A stretch of 64,000 bases of DNA from MAG-121220-bin8 sp002700465 (lineage in GTDB: Bacteria > Bacteroidota > Bacteroidia > Flavobacteriales > Flavobacteriaceae), in NCBI GenBank assembly GCA_943789295.1, contig CALSTO010000004.1:1-64000 (forward strand), written 5' to 3'. The notes beneath the pieces are model-generated. The model searched no databases. It saw only the letters and a program-made list of their open reading frames with translations, and was not told the origin of the DNA. The number at the start of each line of letters is the position of its first letter. Position 1 is the stretch's first letter. Positions 25,373 to 33,951 of this stretch are shown here, in pieces. Made by a program: the position numbers and the translations under genes.

Positions 25373-26263
25373 TCAATTCATTTCTAAACTTTTATCAAAA
25401 AGGTCATAAAATATTTTTGATCTATCTTCTTTTTCAAGCCATGGGAAATGACCACAATTCTCAATAAAAGTATAGTTAAGTTGTGGTAAAACTTCTTTTG
25501 CTTCATAAACAACAGATTCACCTACCGGATCTTGTCTACCTGTAATTAGATCAATAGGTCCAGTATATTTTTTTAATTTTTCAACTCTTTCTTCACTTCT
25601 GTTTCTCCAATCTCCAGAAGCTAAAGAGTTAATTCCTCCCTGATTACTAAATTTATAATCCAATGGAGGTCTAGATTTCAATGCCATTTCTCTGTTAAAA
25701 AAGTAACCAGGCCAAATAGCAACTAAAGTAGATCGTTTATTATCAATCTGAGATTGATAAAGTTCTAAATCTTCAGGAAATAGTCTCATATTAATATTAC
25801 TACCAAACCAAGTATAGAACTTACCTGTTACCCCTCCTGTGTTTAATAATATAATTTTTTCAATTTTTTCCGGCTCATTAGCAGCATAGGAAAAACTTAA
25901 CATTCCTCCCCAAGAGTGTCCAACTAATATTAATTTTTCGTTTCCTAATTCTTTGTATAATCCATTTAAATCTTCAATGTACCTATTAACATTTACAGTT
26001 TTTGTATTGACTTTCTCAAGAATTGATTTTCCAGTTCCCCTTTGATGCAGAGTTATGCATCTATATTTTTTGGATAAAGTAGAAGAAAACTCTTTTAAAT
26101 AATCTGGATTTAAACCTGGGCCTCCCGATAAAAGAATTAAAGTTTGTCCTTGACCATTTTCCTCATAAAATATTTCAGTTCCGTCACTTGATTCAAATGA
26201 TTTTAAGGTTTGCGAGATACTAATTATCGGAATTAGTAATATTAAATAAAGTATTTTTTTCAT
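25373..26263 (-). CDS. alpha/beta hydrolase, proline iminopeptidase-like (S33), exported
   Basis: 296-aa protein with a signal peptide (about 1-18, ends ISISQ). It has an S33-type hydrolase fold: oxyanion GGPG at 47-50, the QRGTGKS segment, nucleophile Ser117 in GHSWGG, acid Asp in TGRQDPVG and His in CGHFPWLE. GGPG plus GHSWGG is the proline-iminopeptidase signature, so release of N-terminal proline or a related amide or ester hydrolysis in the periplasm is likely. It is followed on the other strand by the 47-aa peptide and preceded 17 nt upstream by a CPXCG protein. Confidence 0.87.
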   Translation of the reverse strand: MKKILYLILLIPIISISQTLKSFESSDGTEIFYEENGQGQTLILLSGGPGLNPDYLKEFSSTLSKKYRCITLHQRGTGKSILEKVNTKTVNVNRYIEDLNGLYKELGNEKLILVGHSWGGMLSFSYAANEPEKIEKIILLNTGGVTGKFYTWFGSNINMRLFPEDLELYQSQIDNKRSTLVAIWPGYFFNREMALKSRPPLDYKFSNQGGINSLASGDWRNRSEERVEKLKKYTGPIDLITGRQDPVGESVVYEAKEVLPQLNYTFIENCGHFPWLEKEDRSKIFYDLFDKSLEMN

Positions 26264-26280
26264 AGTTAAGAAATAGTTGT

Positions 26281-26463
26281 TTATTGTTCAATTGAATTTA
26301 CATAAAATGATACAATAATATTATCAAGAATTTGAATATTGAATTCCAAGGGATTACAACAAGTCTCGCAATCTTCTATAAAAGTTTGATTTGAGACAGA
26401 GGGATCAATCATTTTAAGTTGATTTTCCCAACAGTGTGGACAGTCAAAATAGGATTCTATCAT
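26281..26463 (-). CDS. CPXCG motif cysteine-rich protein
   Basis: 60-aa protein with CPHC at 8-11 and CETCC at 32-36, the spacing of the small CPXCG family (PF14255 type), here with Trp rather than Gly after the second Cys. A single zinc knuckle is predicted. Function is unknown in any organism I can recall. It lies 17 nt upstream of the iminopeptidase-like gene on the same strand. Confidence 0.82.
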   Translation of the reverse strand: MIESYFDCPHCWENQLKMIDPSVSNQTFIEDCETCCNPLEFNIQILDNIIVSFYVNSIEQ

Positions 26464-26516
26464 TAATCACATCTAAATTAAAAAGAATTATGTACAGGTC
26501 GTCAAATAAATAAAAG

Positions 26517-26524
26517 TATTTTTG
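26517..26524 (+). promoter_or_regulatory. candidate Bacteroidota -7 box
   Basis: TATTTTTG matches TAnnTTTG and lies 16 nt before the ATG of the DoxX gene, within the 77-nt gap between divergent genes. No -33 TTG is evident. Confidence 0.3.
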
Positions 26525-26540
26525 AATTCAAATTTAAATA

Positions 26541-26960
26541 ATGAACACATCAATTATTCAAAATATTTTTAGAATTTTATTAGGCTTAATAATGCTTTAT
26601 ATAGGAATTGCACATTTAAGTTTTAGAAGAATTGAATTCCAAGCACAAGTACCCACTTGGTTAACAACAAATGAGGGTATGATGGATTTAGTAGTATTAA
26701 TATCAGGATATATAGAAATCGCCTTTGGAATTCTTATGATACTAGGCGGAAAATTAAAAGTTAAAACCGGGATAGCATTGGGGATTTTTTATGTTTTAAT
26801 TTTTCCAGGAAATATTAATCAGTATATAAACGAAATCGATTCATTAAGACTAGATTCAGACAATAAACGTTTAATTCGTTTATTTTTTCAGCCATTACTT
26901 GTATTGTGGGCTTTTTGGTCTTCAGGAGCGTTGGAATATTTAAAACGCAAATTCAAATAG
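26541..26960 (+). CDS. DoxX-like family membrane protein
   Basis: 139-aa inner-membrane protein with four hydrophobic segments. It has the DoxX/DUF417-like opening (IFRILLGLIMLYIGIAHL), a central YIEIAFGILMILGGKLK segment and LFFQPLLVLWAFWSSGA in the last helix. DoxX-type proteins are linked to quinone or thiol redox in membranes, but this branch is uncharacterised. It is a single-gene unit that converges on the sulfatase gene. Confidence 0.75.
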   Translation: MNTSIIQNIFRILLGLIMLYIGIAHLSFRRIEFQAQVPTWLTTNEGMMDLVVLISGYIEIAFGILMILGGKLKVKTGIALGIFYVLIFPGNINQYINEIDSLRLDSDNKRLIRLFFQPLLVLWAFWSSGALEYLKRKFK

Positions 26961-26974
26961 TTTTGGAATTCAAA

Positions 26975-28402
26975 TTAATTTTGATTCATTAATTTTTTTT
27001 CAAAAAAGCTATCGTATTCTTTATTTATTTCACTTGGAATTATAGCATTAGAATTTTTTCTCCAATCGTTTAGTTTTTTTAGATTTTTATTCAAAATATC
27101 AGGCTTCGTTTTAGCTAGATTATTTGATTCACCAATATCTTGATTTAAATCATACAGCTCTAAACCTTCATCTTCAAAATAACGATGAAGCTTCCATTTT
27201 CCTGAAATTATAACCGATCCAGGTCTTGTTCTAAATAAAGGATCTCTACCTTGATCCTCTGATTTATTGTATGCTTCTAAATAAATAGGGAAATGAAAGA
27301 ACAAATCTCTATTTATTTTTGAAGGAACTTTAAACTGATTTTTTAAACTTATCCCATCAAGAGCCAAAGCTTTGTTTTTGGGATCTACAATATCTTGAAC
27401 GGTAGGATAAATATCAAGATTACTTATGTTATTATTATTAATTCCAGCACTTATTTTTTTTGGCCATCTTAAAACAAATGGTACGCGAATTCCTCCTTCA
27501 TAGTAACTTCCTTTTCCTGCTTTTAGCGGGAATTGATTAGAGATTGAGCGAATTCCTCCATTATCAGATGTAAAAATCACTAAAGTGTTTTCTGCTATTT
27601 TTAAATCATCTAACGTTTTTAAAATTTTACCAATATTTTCATCAACAGAACTTACCATTGCTGCGTACTCAGGGTTGTCTTGACCATTTATACCATTTTT
27701 TGAAGTATAATTTTTTATCCAACTTTTTTTTCCTTGAATTGGTGTATGTACCGAGTAAAATGAAAGATTAGCAAAAAAGGGTGAAGCTATATTTTTTTTA
27801 ATAAAAGTAATAGTTTCATTAGTTAACCTGTCTGTTAAATATTCGCCAGGTTTTTCATTTTTAATAAAATCGATTTTATATGGTGAAAAGTAACCGTCTT
27901 TTCCAGGATTTCCTTTATTACTTCCCCCAATGTTATGATCTATACCCTGTGTTTTAGGATCTTTACCAATATGCCATTTTCCAAAATTCGCAGTAACATA
28001 ACCTGCAGATTTTAACATTTCAGGTAGAGTATAAATACTATCATGTAAATATTTTCTATTTTTTGCAGGAATTAGTTTTCTTGTTCTTTTGTCTCCTCTT
28101 TCTGCGGATCCAACTGTGTAAACGCCATGTCTTGGTGTATTAAGACCTGAAAATAAAGAGGCACGACTAGGAGCACAATTTGCTGCACTAGCATAGGCAT
28201 TTGTAAATACCATACTTTGTTTTGCAAATTCATCTAAATAAGGAGTTTCATAATATTGACTGCCCATAAATCCCAAGTCTTTCCAACCAAGGTCATCTAC
28301 ATTAATTAAAATAATGTTAGGACGATATGATTTTGAAAAATGATCGGGATTGTTACAGCTAAAAATCAGTAAAAATGAAACTATAAAAAAGATATTTTTC
28401 AT
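26975..28402 (-). CDS. sulfatase, lipoprotein
   Basis: 475-aa sulfatase that removes sulfate esters from a carbohydrate or other substrate. The start is the ATG at 28402; the upstream TTG at 28411 is not needed. Lipobox FSC gives acylated Cys16. It has the VDDLGWKDLG metal site and the type I maturation motif CAPSR (Cys76, converted to formylglycine by FGE, which is not in the window). GKWHIGKD and FTSDNGGI complete the active site. This is a periplasmic or outer-membrane, type S1 sulfatase. Two small membrane-protein genes lie just upstream, and beyond them the TPR-LuxR regulator. Confidence 0.94.
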   Translation of the reverse strand: MKNIFFIVSFLLIFSCNNPDHFSKSYRPNIILINVDDLGWKDLGFMGSQYYETPYLDEFAKQSMVFTNAYASAANCAPSRASLFSGLNTPRHGVYTVGSAERGDKRTRKLIPAKNRKYLHDSIYTLPEMLKSAGYVTANFGKWHIGKDPKTQGIDHNIGGSNKGNPGKDGYFSPYKIDFIKNEKPGEYLTDRLTNETITFIKKNIASPFFANLSFYSVHTPIQGKKSWIKNYTSKNGINGQDNPEYAAMVSSVDENIGKILKTLDDLKIAENTLVIFTSDNGGIRSISNQFPLKAGKGSYYEGGIRVPFVLRWPKKISAGINNNNISNLDIYPTVQDIVDPKNKALALDGISLKNQFKVPSKINRDLFFHFPIYLEAYNKSEDQGRDPLFRTRPGSVIISGKWKLHRYFEDEGLELYDLNQDIGESNNLAKTKPDILNKNLKKLNDWRKNSNAIIPSEINKEYDSFFEKKLMNQN

Positions 28403-28429
28403 TTTTAACAAAAGAGGGTTTGTTGTGTT

Positions 28430-28606
28430 TTATTTGAGATCTTTATCTGGAATTCGGCCATAATTACCAATTCCATCGTAGTCCATAACATCTGTTTCAA
28501 TTTTTTCCTCTGTATTTGTATTTGATTCACGAGGAATAAGTAAAACTCCAATGATAAAGATTGTAAAAACAAGAACGCCAATAAAGAAAATTAATTGAAC
28601 ACTCAT
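28430..28606 (-). CDS. 58-aa single-pass membrane protein
   Basis: ATG-start protein with one N-terminal hydrophobic helix (about 4-24), then an acidic tail with EEKIETDVMDYDGIGNYGRIPD. Its ATG overlaps the stop of the 54-aa gene (ATGA), and it stops 27 nt before the sulfatase start. The ordered, coupled arrangement suggests that both peptides are real and serve one membrane unit. Function unknown. Confidence 0.6.
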   Translation of the reverse strand: MSVQLIFFIGVLVFTIFIIGVLLIPRESNTNTEEKIETDVMDYDGIGNYGRIPDKDLK

Positions 28607-28767
28607 TTTTTAAATATTTGTTTAATGTAAGCTCCTGCAGCTAAGATTGACGGAACCCATATTCCAACGTATAACCCTTCTTGTTGTTGTCCTGAAAACC
28701 AAAGGGATACAGAAAACAAAAAACTAAGAAAGGCAGCTCCTAATATAAAATAATCAGATCTTTTCAT
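28603..28767 (-). CDS. 54-aa two-helix membrane protein
   Basis: ATG-start protein (MKRSDYF) with two hydrophobic segments (about 6-25 and 31-48), a SGQQQEGLYVGIWVPS link and a basic end. It ends in an ATGA overlap with the 58-aa gene and lies 49 nt downstream of the regulator stop. The neighbours are co-directional. Small proteins of this look occur beside transporters and sulfatases in Flavobacteriia. Function unknown. Confidence 0.6.
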   Translation of the reverse strand: MKRSDYFILGAAFLSFLFSVSLWFSGQQQEGLYVGIWVPSILAAGAYIKQIFKK

Positions 28768-28816
28768 ATTTTAAATATAATAATTAAAGAACAAACAAAA
28801 CGGCATCCATTTGTGC

Positions 28817-30562
28817 TTAATTTATTTTGTGTATATATGAGTTTAAATTTTCATTCTTATCAAGCTTAAGTAGTTTTGATAATCTATATCTCTGAGTTTC
28901 AACTGTTCGAATTGATATGCCACATATTTTAGCAATCTCGTTATTACTTTGATTCATTCTAATATAAGCTGCCAATCTTAAGTAAGTTTGAGATAGATTG
29001 TGTTTATCATTTAAAATTTTATAAAATTTAGGGTAAACATTAGTGAATATTTTGTCAAATTCTTCGTAGGATTTTTCAGAGTTTATAAGCTCTGAAACTT
29101 CTTTTTTAACCCTTCTAAATGATTGTTCGTTTACCTCGCTTTTGTTCAGTTTTAATATTATATTTTTTAAATATTCATTTCTTTGAAGAATGAAATTAGC
29201 TTTACTTACTAACTCTCTATTTTTTGATTCTAGTTTGAGCGAGACTTTATTTTTTTCAAGTTCAAGTCTAGAATTTCTTTCTCTTTGAAATTTAAATCTA
29301 GAAAAAAAAGCAATTATAATTAATATAAAGCTTAGTAACCCTATGTATGTTGTATAGGTTAATCTAGTTTTTTCTAATTTATTCTTATTTATTTCTTTTT
29401 CTTTTTCATACAAAACAAGTCTATTTTCAATAATATTAAAATCTAAATTGTCTTGTCTTTGATAGGTTTTTATAATTGAATCTTTAATTTTTATTACTTC
29501 TGTTTCTTTACCTTGAATATTATAAATTTTAGATAAGAAAAGTAGTTTTTCAAGTCTTCTTTTATCAGAATTAAAGTTTATAGGTTTAGGTTCTGAAATC
29601 AAATTATCAGAACTTAAAGATTCTAAAAGTGCATTTTCTGCTTTATTGTAAGATTGTAATTCATAGTAGCATTTAGCAATCTCTAAATTTACATCAGGGT
29701 AAACTGTAGTATTATGATTTTGAGCTTCAATAATTTTTTTTGATTCATTAAGACTAATTAACGCTTGTTTGATTTTTTTTAACTTTAACAAGTTAGATCC
29801 GTAAACTGATAGTACATATGAGTACCATATTTTAATTTCCTCAAGACTATCTCCTTTTTTAACGTCTATTGATTCTTTATATAATATAGTTGCTAATTCA
29901 TACAAATCATCTCCTTTTTCAGTCATGTTATACTTGTAATAAAACTGCATAATTTCCATATATTGATAAATAACAGTAGCCTCATAACCAGCTTTTTTTC
30001 TTAATTCTATTACATCTTTATATTGTGATTCAGCTTTCTGAAAATCTCCTAAAGTTGAATAAATTAAGGCTATATTGGTTTTACTAGTGCTTAATCCATT
30101 AATTTTATATGATATAAACTCGTCTTCAATGAGGTTGAAATTATCTATGGCTTCTAGATATTTTTCTTCTGCAATTTCGAATCTTTCTATTTTATAATAT
30201 AGGTTTCCTAAAGCAACTAGTATCCAAGGTGGTTCATTTACATATTTATGACGTCTATCCTTTACGGGCAAAAGATTATGCAGGTTTAATGCAGTTAAAT
30301 AGTATTCAATTGATTTTGCGTAATTATTTTGATAAAAAAGAATTTCTCCTAATCCTGCGTTAATATCAAATATATTTATTGAAATTTCCTCCGGATCATT
30401 TATTTCTAAAGCTCGAAGACCATAATTAAGAGCTTTTTTATAATCTATAAACTTATATTTATTAAGCGAATCTAAAAGAACAGAGGTTTCTTCGTTTAAA
30501 GTTTGACTATTGCCAAAAAACGATATCAAAATGAGTAATAATAATGTTATAAATTTTTTCAT
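28817..30562 (-). CDS. TPR-containing membrane regulator with LuxR-type HTH
   Basis: 581-aa one-component regulator. A signal/first hydrophobic stretch covers about 4-19. A periplasmic TPR-like helical array follows (about 60-370, with repeats such as LGNLYYKIERFEIAEEKYLEAI and LIYSTLGDFQKAESQYKDVI). A transmembrane helix at about 402-420 leads to a cytoplasmic coiled coil (425-500) and a C-terminal LuxR/GerE-like HTH (about 535-575, EIAKICGISIRTVETQRYRL). The sensing part is predicted outside and the DNA-binding part inside. It is divergently transcribed from susC1 across 263 nt, so it may control that pair or the sulfatase operon behind it (inference). Confidence 0.85.
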   Translation of the reverse strand: MKKFITLLLLILISFFGNSQTLNEETSVLLDSLNKYKFIDYKKALNYGLRALEINDPEEISINIFDINAGLGEILFYQNNYAKSIEYYLTALNLHNLLPVKDRRHKYVNEPPWILVALGNLYYKIERFEIAEEKYLEAIDNFNLIEDEFISYKINGLSTSKTNIALIYSTLGDFQKAESQYKDVIELRKKAGYEATVIYQYMEIMQFYYKYNMTEKGDDLYELATILYKESIDVKKGDSLEEIKIWYSYVLSVYGSNLLKLKKIKQALISLNESKKIIEAQNHNTTVYPDVNLEIAKCYYELQSYNKAENALLESLSSDNLISEPKPINFNSDKRRLEKLLFLSKIYNIQGKETEVIKIKDSIIKTYQRQDNLDFNIIENRLVLYEKEKEINKNKLEKTRLTYTTYIGLLSFILIIIAFFSRFKFQRERNSRLELEKNKVSLKLESKNRELVSKANFILQRNEYLKNIILKLNKSEVNEQSFRRVKKEVSELINSEKSYEEFDKIFTNVYPKFYKILNDKHNLSQTYLRLAAYIRMNQSNNEIAKICGISIRTVETQRYRLSKLLKLDKNENLNSYIHKIN

Positions 30563-30825
30563 TATTTAAATATATCAATTGTTTGGTTATACACCTCTGT
30601 AATTGTCTATGTAGTATTAATGTAGTATGGGTTTATTTATTGCATATTTTTCTTAATATCACTTTTTTTACTCTGTTGTTTTTTAAAAATTGACACATAT
30701 GGTTTAAGATATTTAATGTTATCCATTAATACGGTTGTAGTATTTATGTAAGCATAATTATTATAGAAAAGATATATACGAAGTTAAATTTGTGTTAATT
30801 AATTAAACAAATCAAAATATTAACT
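30563..30825. promoter_or_regulatory. divergent control region between the TPR-LuxR regulator and susC1
   Basis: 263-nt AT-rich gap with no frame worth calling. TAAATTTG at 30785-30792 matches the TAnnTTTG -7 box of Bacteroidota and sits 33 nt upstream of the susC1 ATG. A partial direct repeat (GTAGTATT at about 30610 and 30728) is present, but its role is unclear. Confidence 0.4.
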
Positions 30826-33800
30826 ATGAAAACAAAATTATTTAATTTTCTGTCTTCTTTTTTATTGTTGTTTGTATTCGGATTTTCAGTACAAGCTCAA
30901 TCAATTAGCGGAACAGTAACTGATGAAAATGGTGTGCCACTTCCTGGTGCTACTGTTTTAGTCGAAGGAACTTCAAATGGAGTTTCAACTGATTTTGATG
31001 GTAATTATTCTATTAGCGCTTCAAGCGGGGATACCCTTGTTTTTAGCTTTGTTGGGTATTCTAATCAATCAGTAGTTGTCGGATCTTCTGCAACAGTTAA
31101 TGTTTCTTTACAACCAGATAATGCTTTATCTGAAGTAGTTGTAACTGCACTTGGTGTAAAAAGAAATGTTAAAGCCGTTGGGTATTCAATTACTCAAGTA
31201 GATGGTGAAGAACTTAGTGATAACAAAACTACAAATGCAATTAACGCTTTACAAGGAAAGGTTGCCGGAGTAGTGGTAAATGGTTCTGCGATGGGAGCTA
31301 AAGGTTCAAGTAGAGTTGTTATTCGTGGTGCGAGTTCTTTAAACGGAAACAACCAACCTCTTTATGTTATTGACGGAATAACTATCAATAATGATAATTT
31401 AGGTGCTGCTGGTATGTGGGGTGGTACTGATTATGGAGATGGTGTTTCTAGTATTAATCCAGATGATATCGAATCTGTTTCTGTTCTTAAAGGTGGAGCT
31501 GCTGCTGCACTTTATGGATCTAGAGCTTCTAATGGTGTTATAATTATAAACACTAAAACTGGAGCTGGTGCTAAGGGTATTGGTGTAGAATATAACACAA
31601 CTATGCAATTTGATGTTCTTAATAACAGCCTAGTTGATGTTCAAACTATTTATGGTCAAGGTCGTGATGGTGTTCACTCTGTTGGTTTTGCAAACAGAAC
31701 TTTTGATAGTTGGGGAGGAAAACTTGACGGATCAATGAAAGAACAATTTGATGGTGTTTCTAGGCCATATACTTACACTGGAGACAATCAAGATAAATTT
31801 TATAGAGTAGGTGAAACTTACACTAATACTATTGCTGTTTCAACTGCAAATGAAAATTCTAACACTCGTTTTTCTGCAACTAATTTGAACAATCAAGATG
31901 TTACTCCAAATTCTTCTTTAAAAAGAAACTCATTTTCGGTAAATAATTCTAATAAATTTGGAGATAAAATTTCTGTTGATGTTAACATGAAATATGTTTT
32001 AGAAGATCAGGTAGGAAATCCTAATATGGCAGATGGACCTTCTAACTCAAACTGGCCTGCTCGTTACTTTGCAAATTCAATTGATATATTGAATACTAAA
32101 GGAGAAGGAGGAAATGGTACAAATTTAGATGGACTTGAATTTGGTACATCTGAAAATATATACTTAACTAACCCATATTATTCTGCTTATGAATTTGATC
32201 GTCTTTCAAATAAAGAAAGATTCATTGGTGCGATTAATGCTAGATATGATGTAACAGATTACCTTTATTTAAGAGGTAGAATTGGTGGGGATAGATATAC
32301 TTTAAGAAAAACAAATCATACACCTTACGGAACTAGATTTCAACCAATGGGTTCTATTCAAGAAGAATCAAGAAATTTCAAACAATACGATGCTGATGCA
32401 TTTATTGGTACAGATAATTTACAAATCGTTGATGATTTAACTGTAAATGCGTTCGTTGGTGTAGGAACTAACTATCAAAACATGGAAATGGTTTCAGCAT
32501 CTGGTGGTGATTTTATTGTTCCTTTTTTAGTTAACGTTAAAAACACAAAAAATCAATCAACTGGATACAACTTTTGGGAAAAGAAAATTGAGTCATTATA
32601 TGGATCCGCAGAATTTGGATTCCAGGACTGGGCTTTCTTAACAGTAACTGCTAGAAACGACTGGTTCTCAACTTTATCTTTAAAAGATAAAGAATCACCA
32701 AACAATGACTTGTATACTTCTGCGTCTCTTTCATTAGTATTATCTGATGTTATGGATCTTGGAGATACTGTTTCTTTCCTTAAATTAAGAGGAGGTTATT
32801 CTCAGGTAGCAGGTGGTGCTGATAATCCATATGCTTTAAGTTTATCTTACGGAATAGTCGGCCAAGGTCACTTAGGTGCTTCTCTTGGACAAATTACAGG
32901 ATCAACTATTCCAAACTCTGAAATTACTCCTTTTGAGAAAAATGAAACTGAATTTGGTGTAGACATAAGAATGTTTGACAACAAACTATCTATTGATGCA
33001 ACTTACTATGACAATGAAACTTTAGGAGATATTGTTGGAGTTAGTGCATCACAAACTTCAGGTTATGGTGCAGCTCTTGCAAATCTTGGTAATATTTCAA
33101 ATAAGGGTATTGAATTACTTATTAAAGGTGAGATAATGAGAACTGATGATTTCGCTTGGAACGCATCAATTAACTACTCTAAAAACACAAGTGAAGTTGT
33201 TGCAACTAACGATGCTGGTGGAAACATTGCCATTGGTAACCCAAGAGATTTGGAAACAGGAATTAACGTAACTCACATTGTTGGAGAACAGTGGGGTGCA
33301 TTATATGGTAATTCTTACGAAAGAGATTCTCAAGGTAGAATTGTACACATTATGCAAGGAGGCACTCCTGTTCCAAAAATTGGAGGTAAAAAAATCTTAG
33401 GATTCGGTGTTGCTCCAGAATCTATTGGAATTGGATCTACGTTTAGATACAAAGATTTCAACGCTTCAATTTTAGTTGAAGGAAAAATGGGTGGTTCTTA
33501 TTACTCTGGAACGAACAACTGGTATAAAGTTTATGGGTTGCATAAAGATACTGTTCCTGCTGGAGGTCGTGAGGCTGGATTTACACCTGATGGTGTGATG
33601 GAAGACGGAACTGTTATTACAACTTCTATTCCTCATAGTAAAATTGAAGACTATTGGTCGCAAACTCTTAGCATTGGTGAAGAAAACATTTACTCTTCAG
33701 ATTACATGAGACTTCGTCAGTTAAGTATTGGATATAATGTACCATCAAGTATGTTAGAAGGATCATTTATTTCAGATGCTAATGTATCGCTTATTGGAAG

Positions 33801-33939
33801 AAATTTATTTCTTTTAAGTAATAGCTCTGAGAATATTGACCCTGAATCATCCTATTCTGCAGGTAATGCAGTTGGTTTAGAAAGAGCAGGGATGCCTGTA
33901 CCTAGAACAATAGGTCTAAACATAAACCTTAAATTTTAA
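30826..33939 (+). CDS. SusC/RagA family TonB-linked outer membrane protein (copy 1)
   Basis: 1037-aa TonB-dependent outer-membrane importer. A signal peptide covers about 1-25 (ends VQAQ). A CarboxypepD_reg-like N-terminal extension follows at about 26-105 (SGTVTDENGVPLPGA ... SFVGY). The SusC plug is at about 115-245 (VVVTALGVKR, VIRG..., GGAAAALYGSRASNGVIIINTK). A long 22-strand-type barrel ends in the aromatic NLKF. It forms a pair with the SusD lipoprotein 12 nt downstream and imports a glycan or peptide ligand with TonB energy. It is a close paralogue of the gene at 54849. The substrate cannot be read from sequence. Confidence 0.96.
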   Translation: MKTKLFNFLSSFLLLFVFGFSVQAQSISGTVTDENGVPLPGATVLVEGTSNGVSTDFDGNYSISASSGDTLVFSFVGYSNQSVVVGSSATVNVSLQPDNALSEVVVTALGVKRNVKAVGYSITQVDGEELSDNKTTNAINALQGKVAGVVVNGSAMGAKGSSRVVIRGASSLNGNNQPLYVIDGITINNDNLGAAGMWGGTDYGDGVSSINPDDIESVSVLKGGAAAALYGSRASNGVIIINTKTGAGAKGIGVEYNTTMQFDVLNNSLVDVQTIYGQGRDGVHSVGFANRTFDSWGGKLDGSMKEQFDGVSRPYTYTGDNQDKFYRVGETYTNTIAVSTANENSNTRFSATNLNNQDVTPNSSLKRNSFSVNNSNKFGDKISVDVNMKYVLEDQVGNPNMADGPSNSNWPARYFANSIDILNTKGEGGNGTNLDGLEFGTSENIYLTNPYYSAYEFDRLSNKERFIGAINARYDVTDYLYLRGRIGGDRYTLRKTNHTPYGTRFQPMGSIQEESRNFKQYDADAFIGTDNLQIVDDLTVNAFVGVGTNYQNMEMVSASGGDFIVPFLVNVKNTKNQSTGYNFWEKKIESLYGSAEFGFQDWAFLTVTARNDWFSTLSLKDKESPNNDLYTSASLSLVLSDVMDLGDTVSFLKLRGGYSQVAGGADNPYALSLSYGIVGQGHLGASLGQITGSTIPNSEITPFEKNETEFGVDIRMFDNKLSIDATYYDNETLGDIVGVSASQTSGYGAALANLGNISNKGIELLIKGEIMRTDDFAWNASINYSKNTSEVVATNDAGGNIAIGNPRDLETGINVTHIVGEQWGALYGNSYERDSQGRIVHIMQGGTPVPKIGGKKILGFGVAPESIGIGSTFRYKDFNASILVEGKMGGSYYSGTNNWYKVYGLHKDTVPAGGREAGFTPDGVMEDGTVITTSIPHSKIEDYWSQTLSIGEENIYSSDYMRLRQLSIGYNVPSSMLEGSFISDANVSLIGRNLFLLSNSSENIDPESSYSAGNAVGLERAGMPVPRTIGLNINLKF

Positions 33940-33951
33940 ACTTATATAATT

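Noticed and set aside
31399..31608. Ser/Thr-rich frame on the minus strand inside susC1
   Set aside because: It is the complement of the conserved SusC plug region (GGAAAALYGSRASNG) and its serine runs are a by-product.
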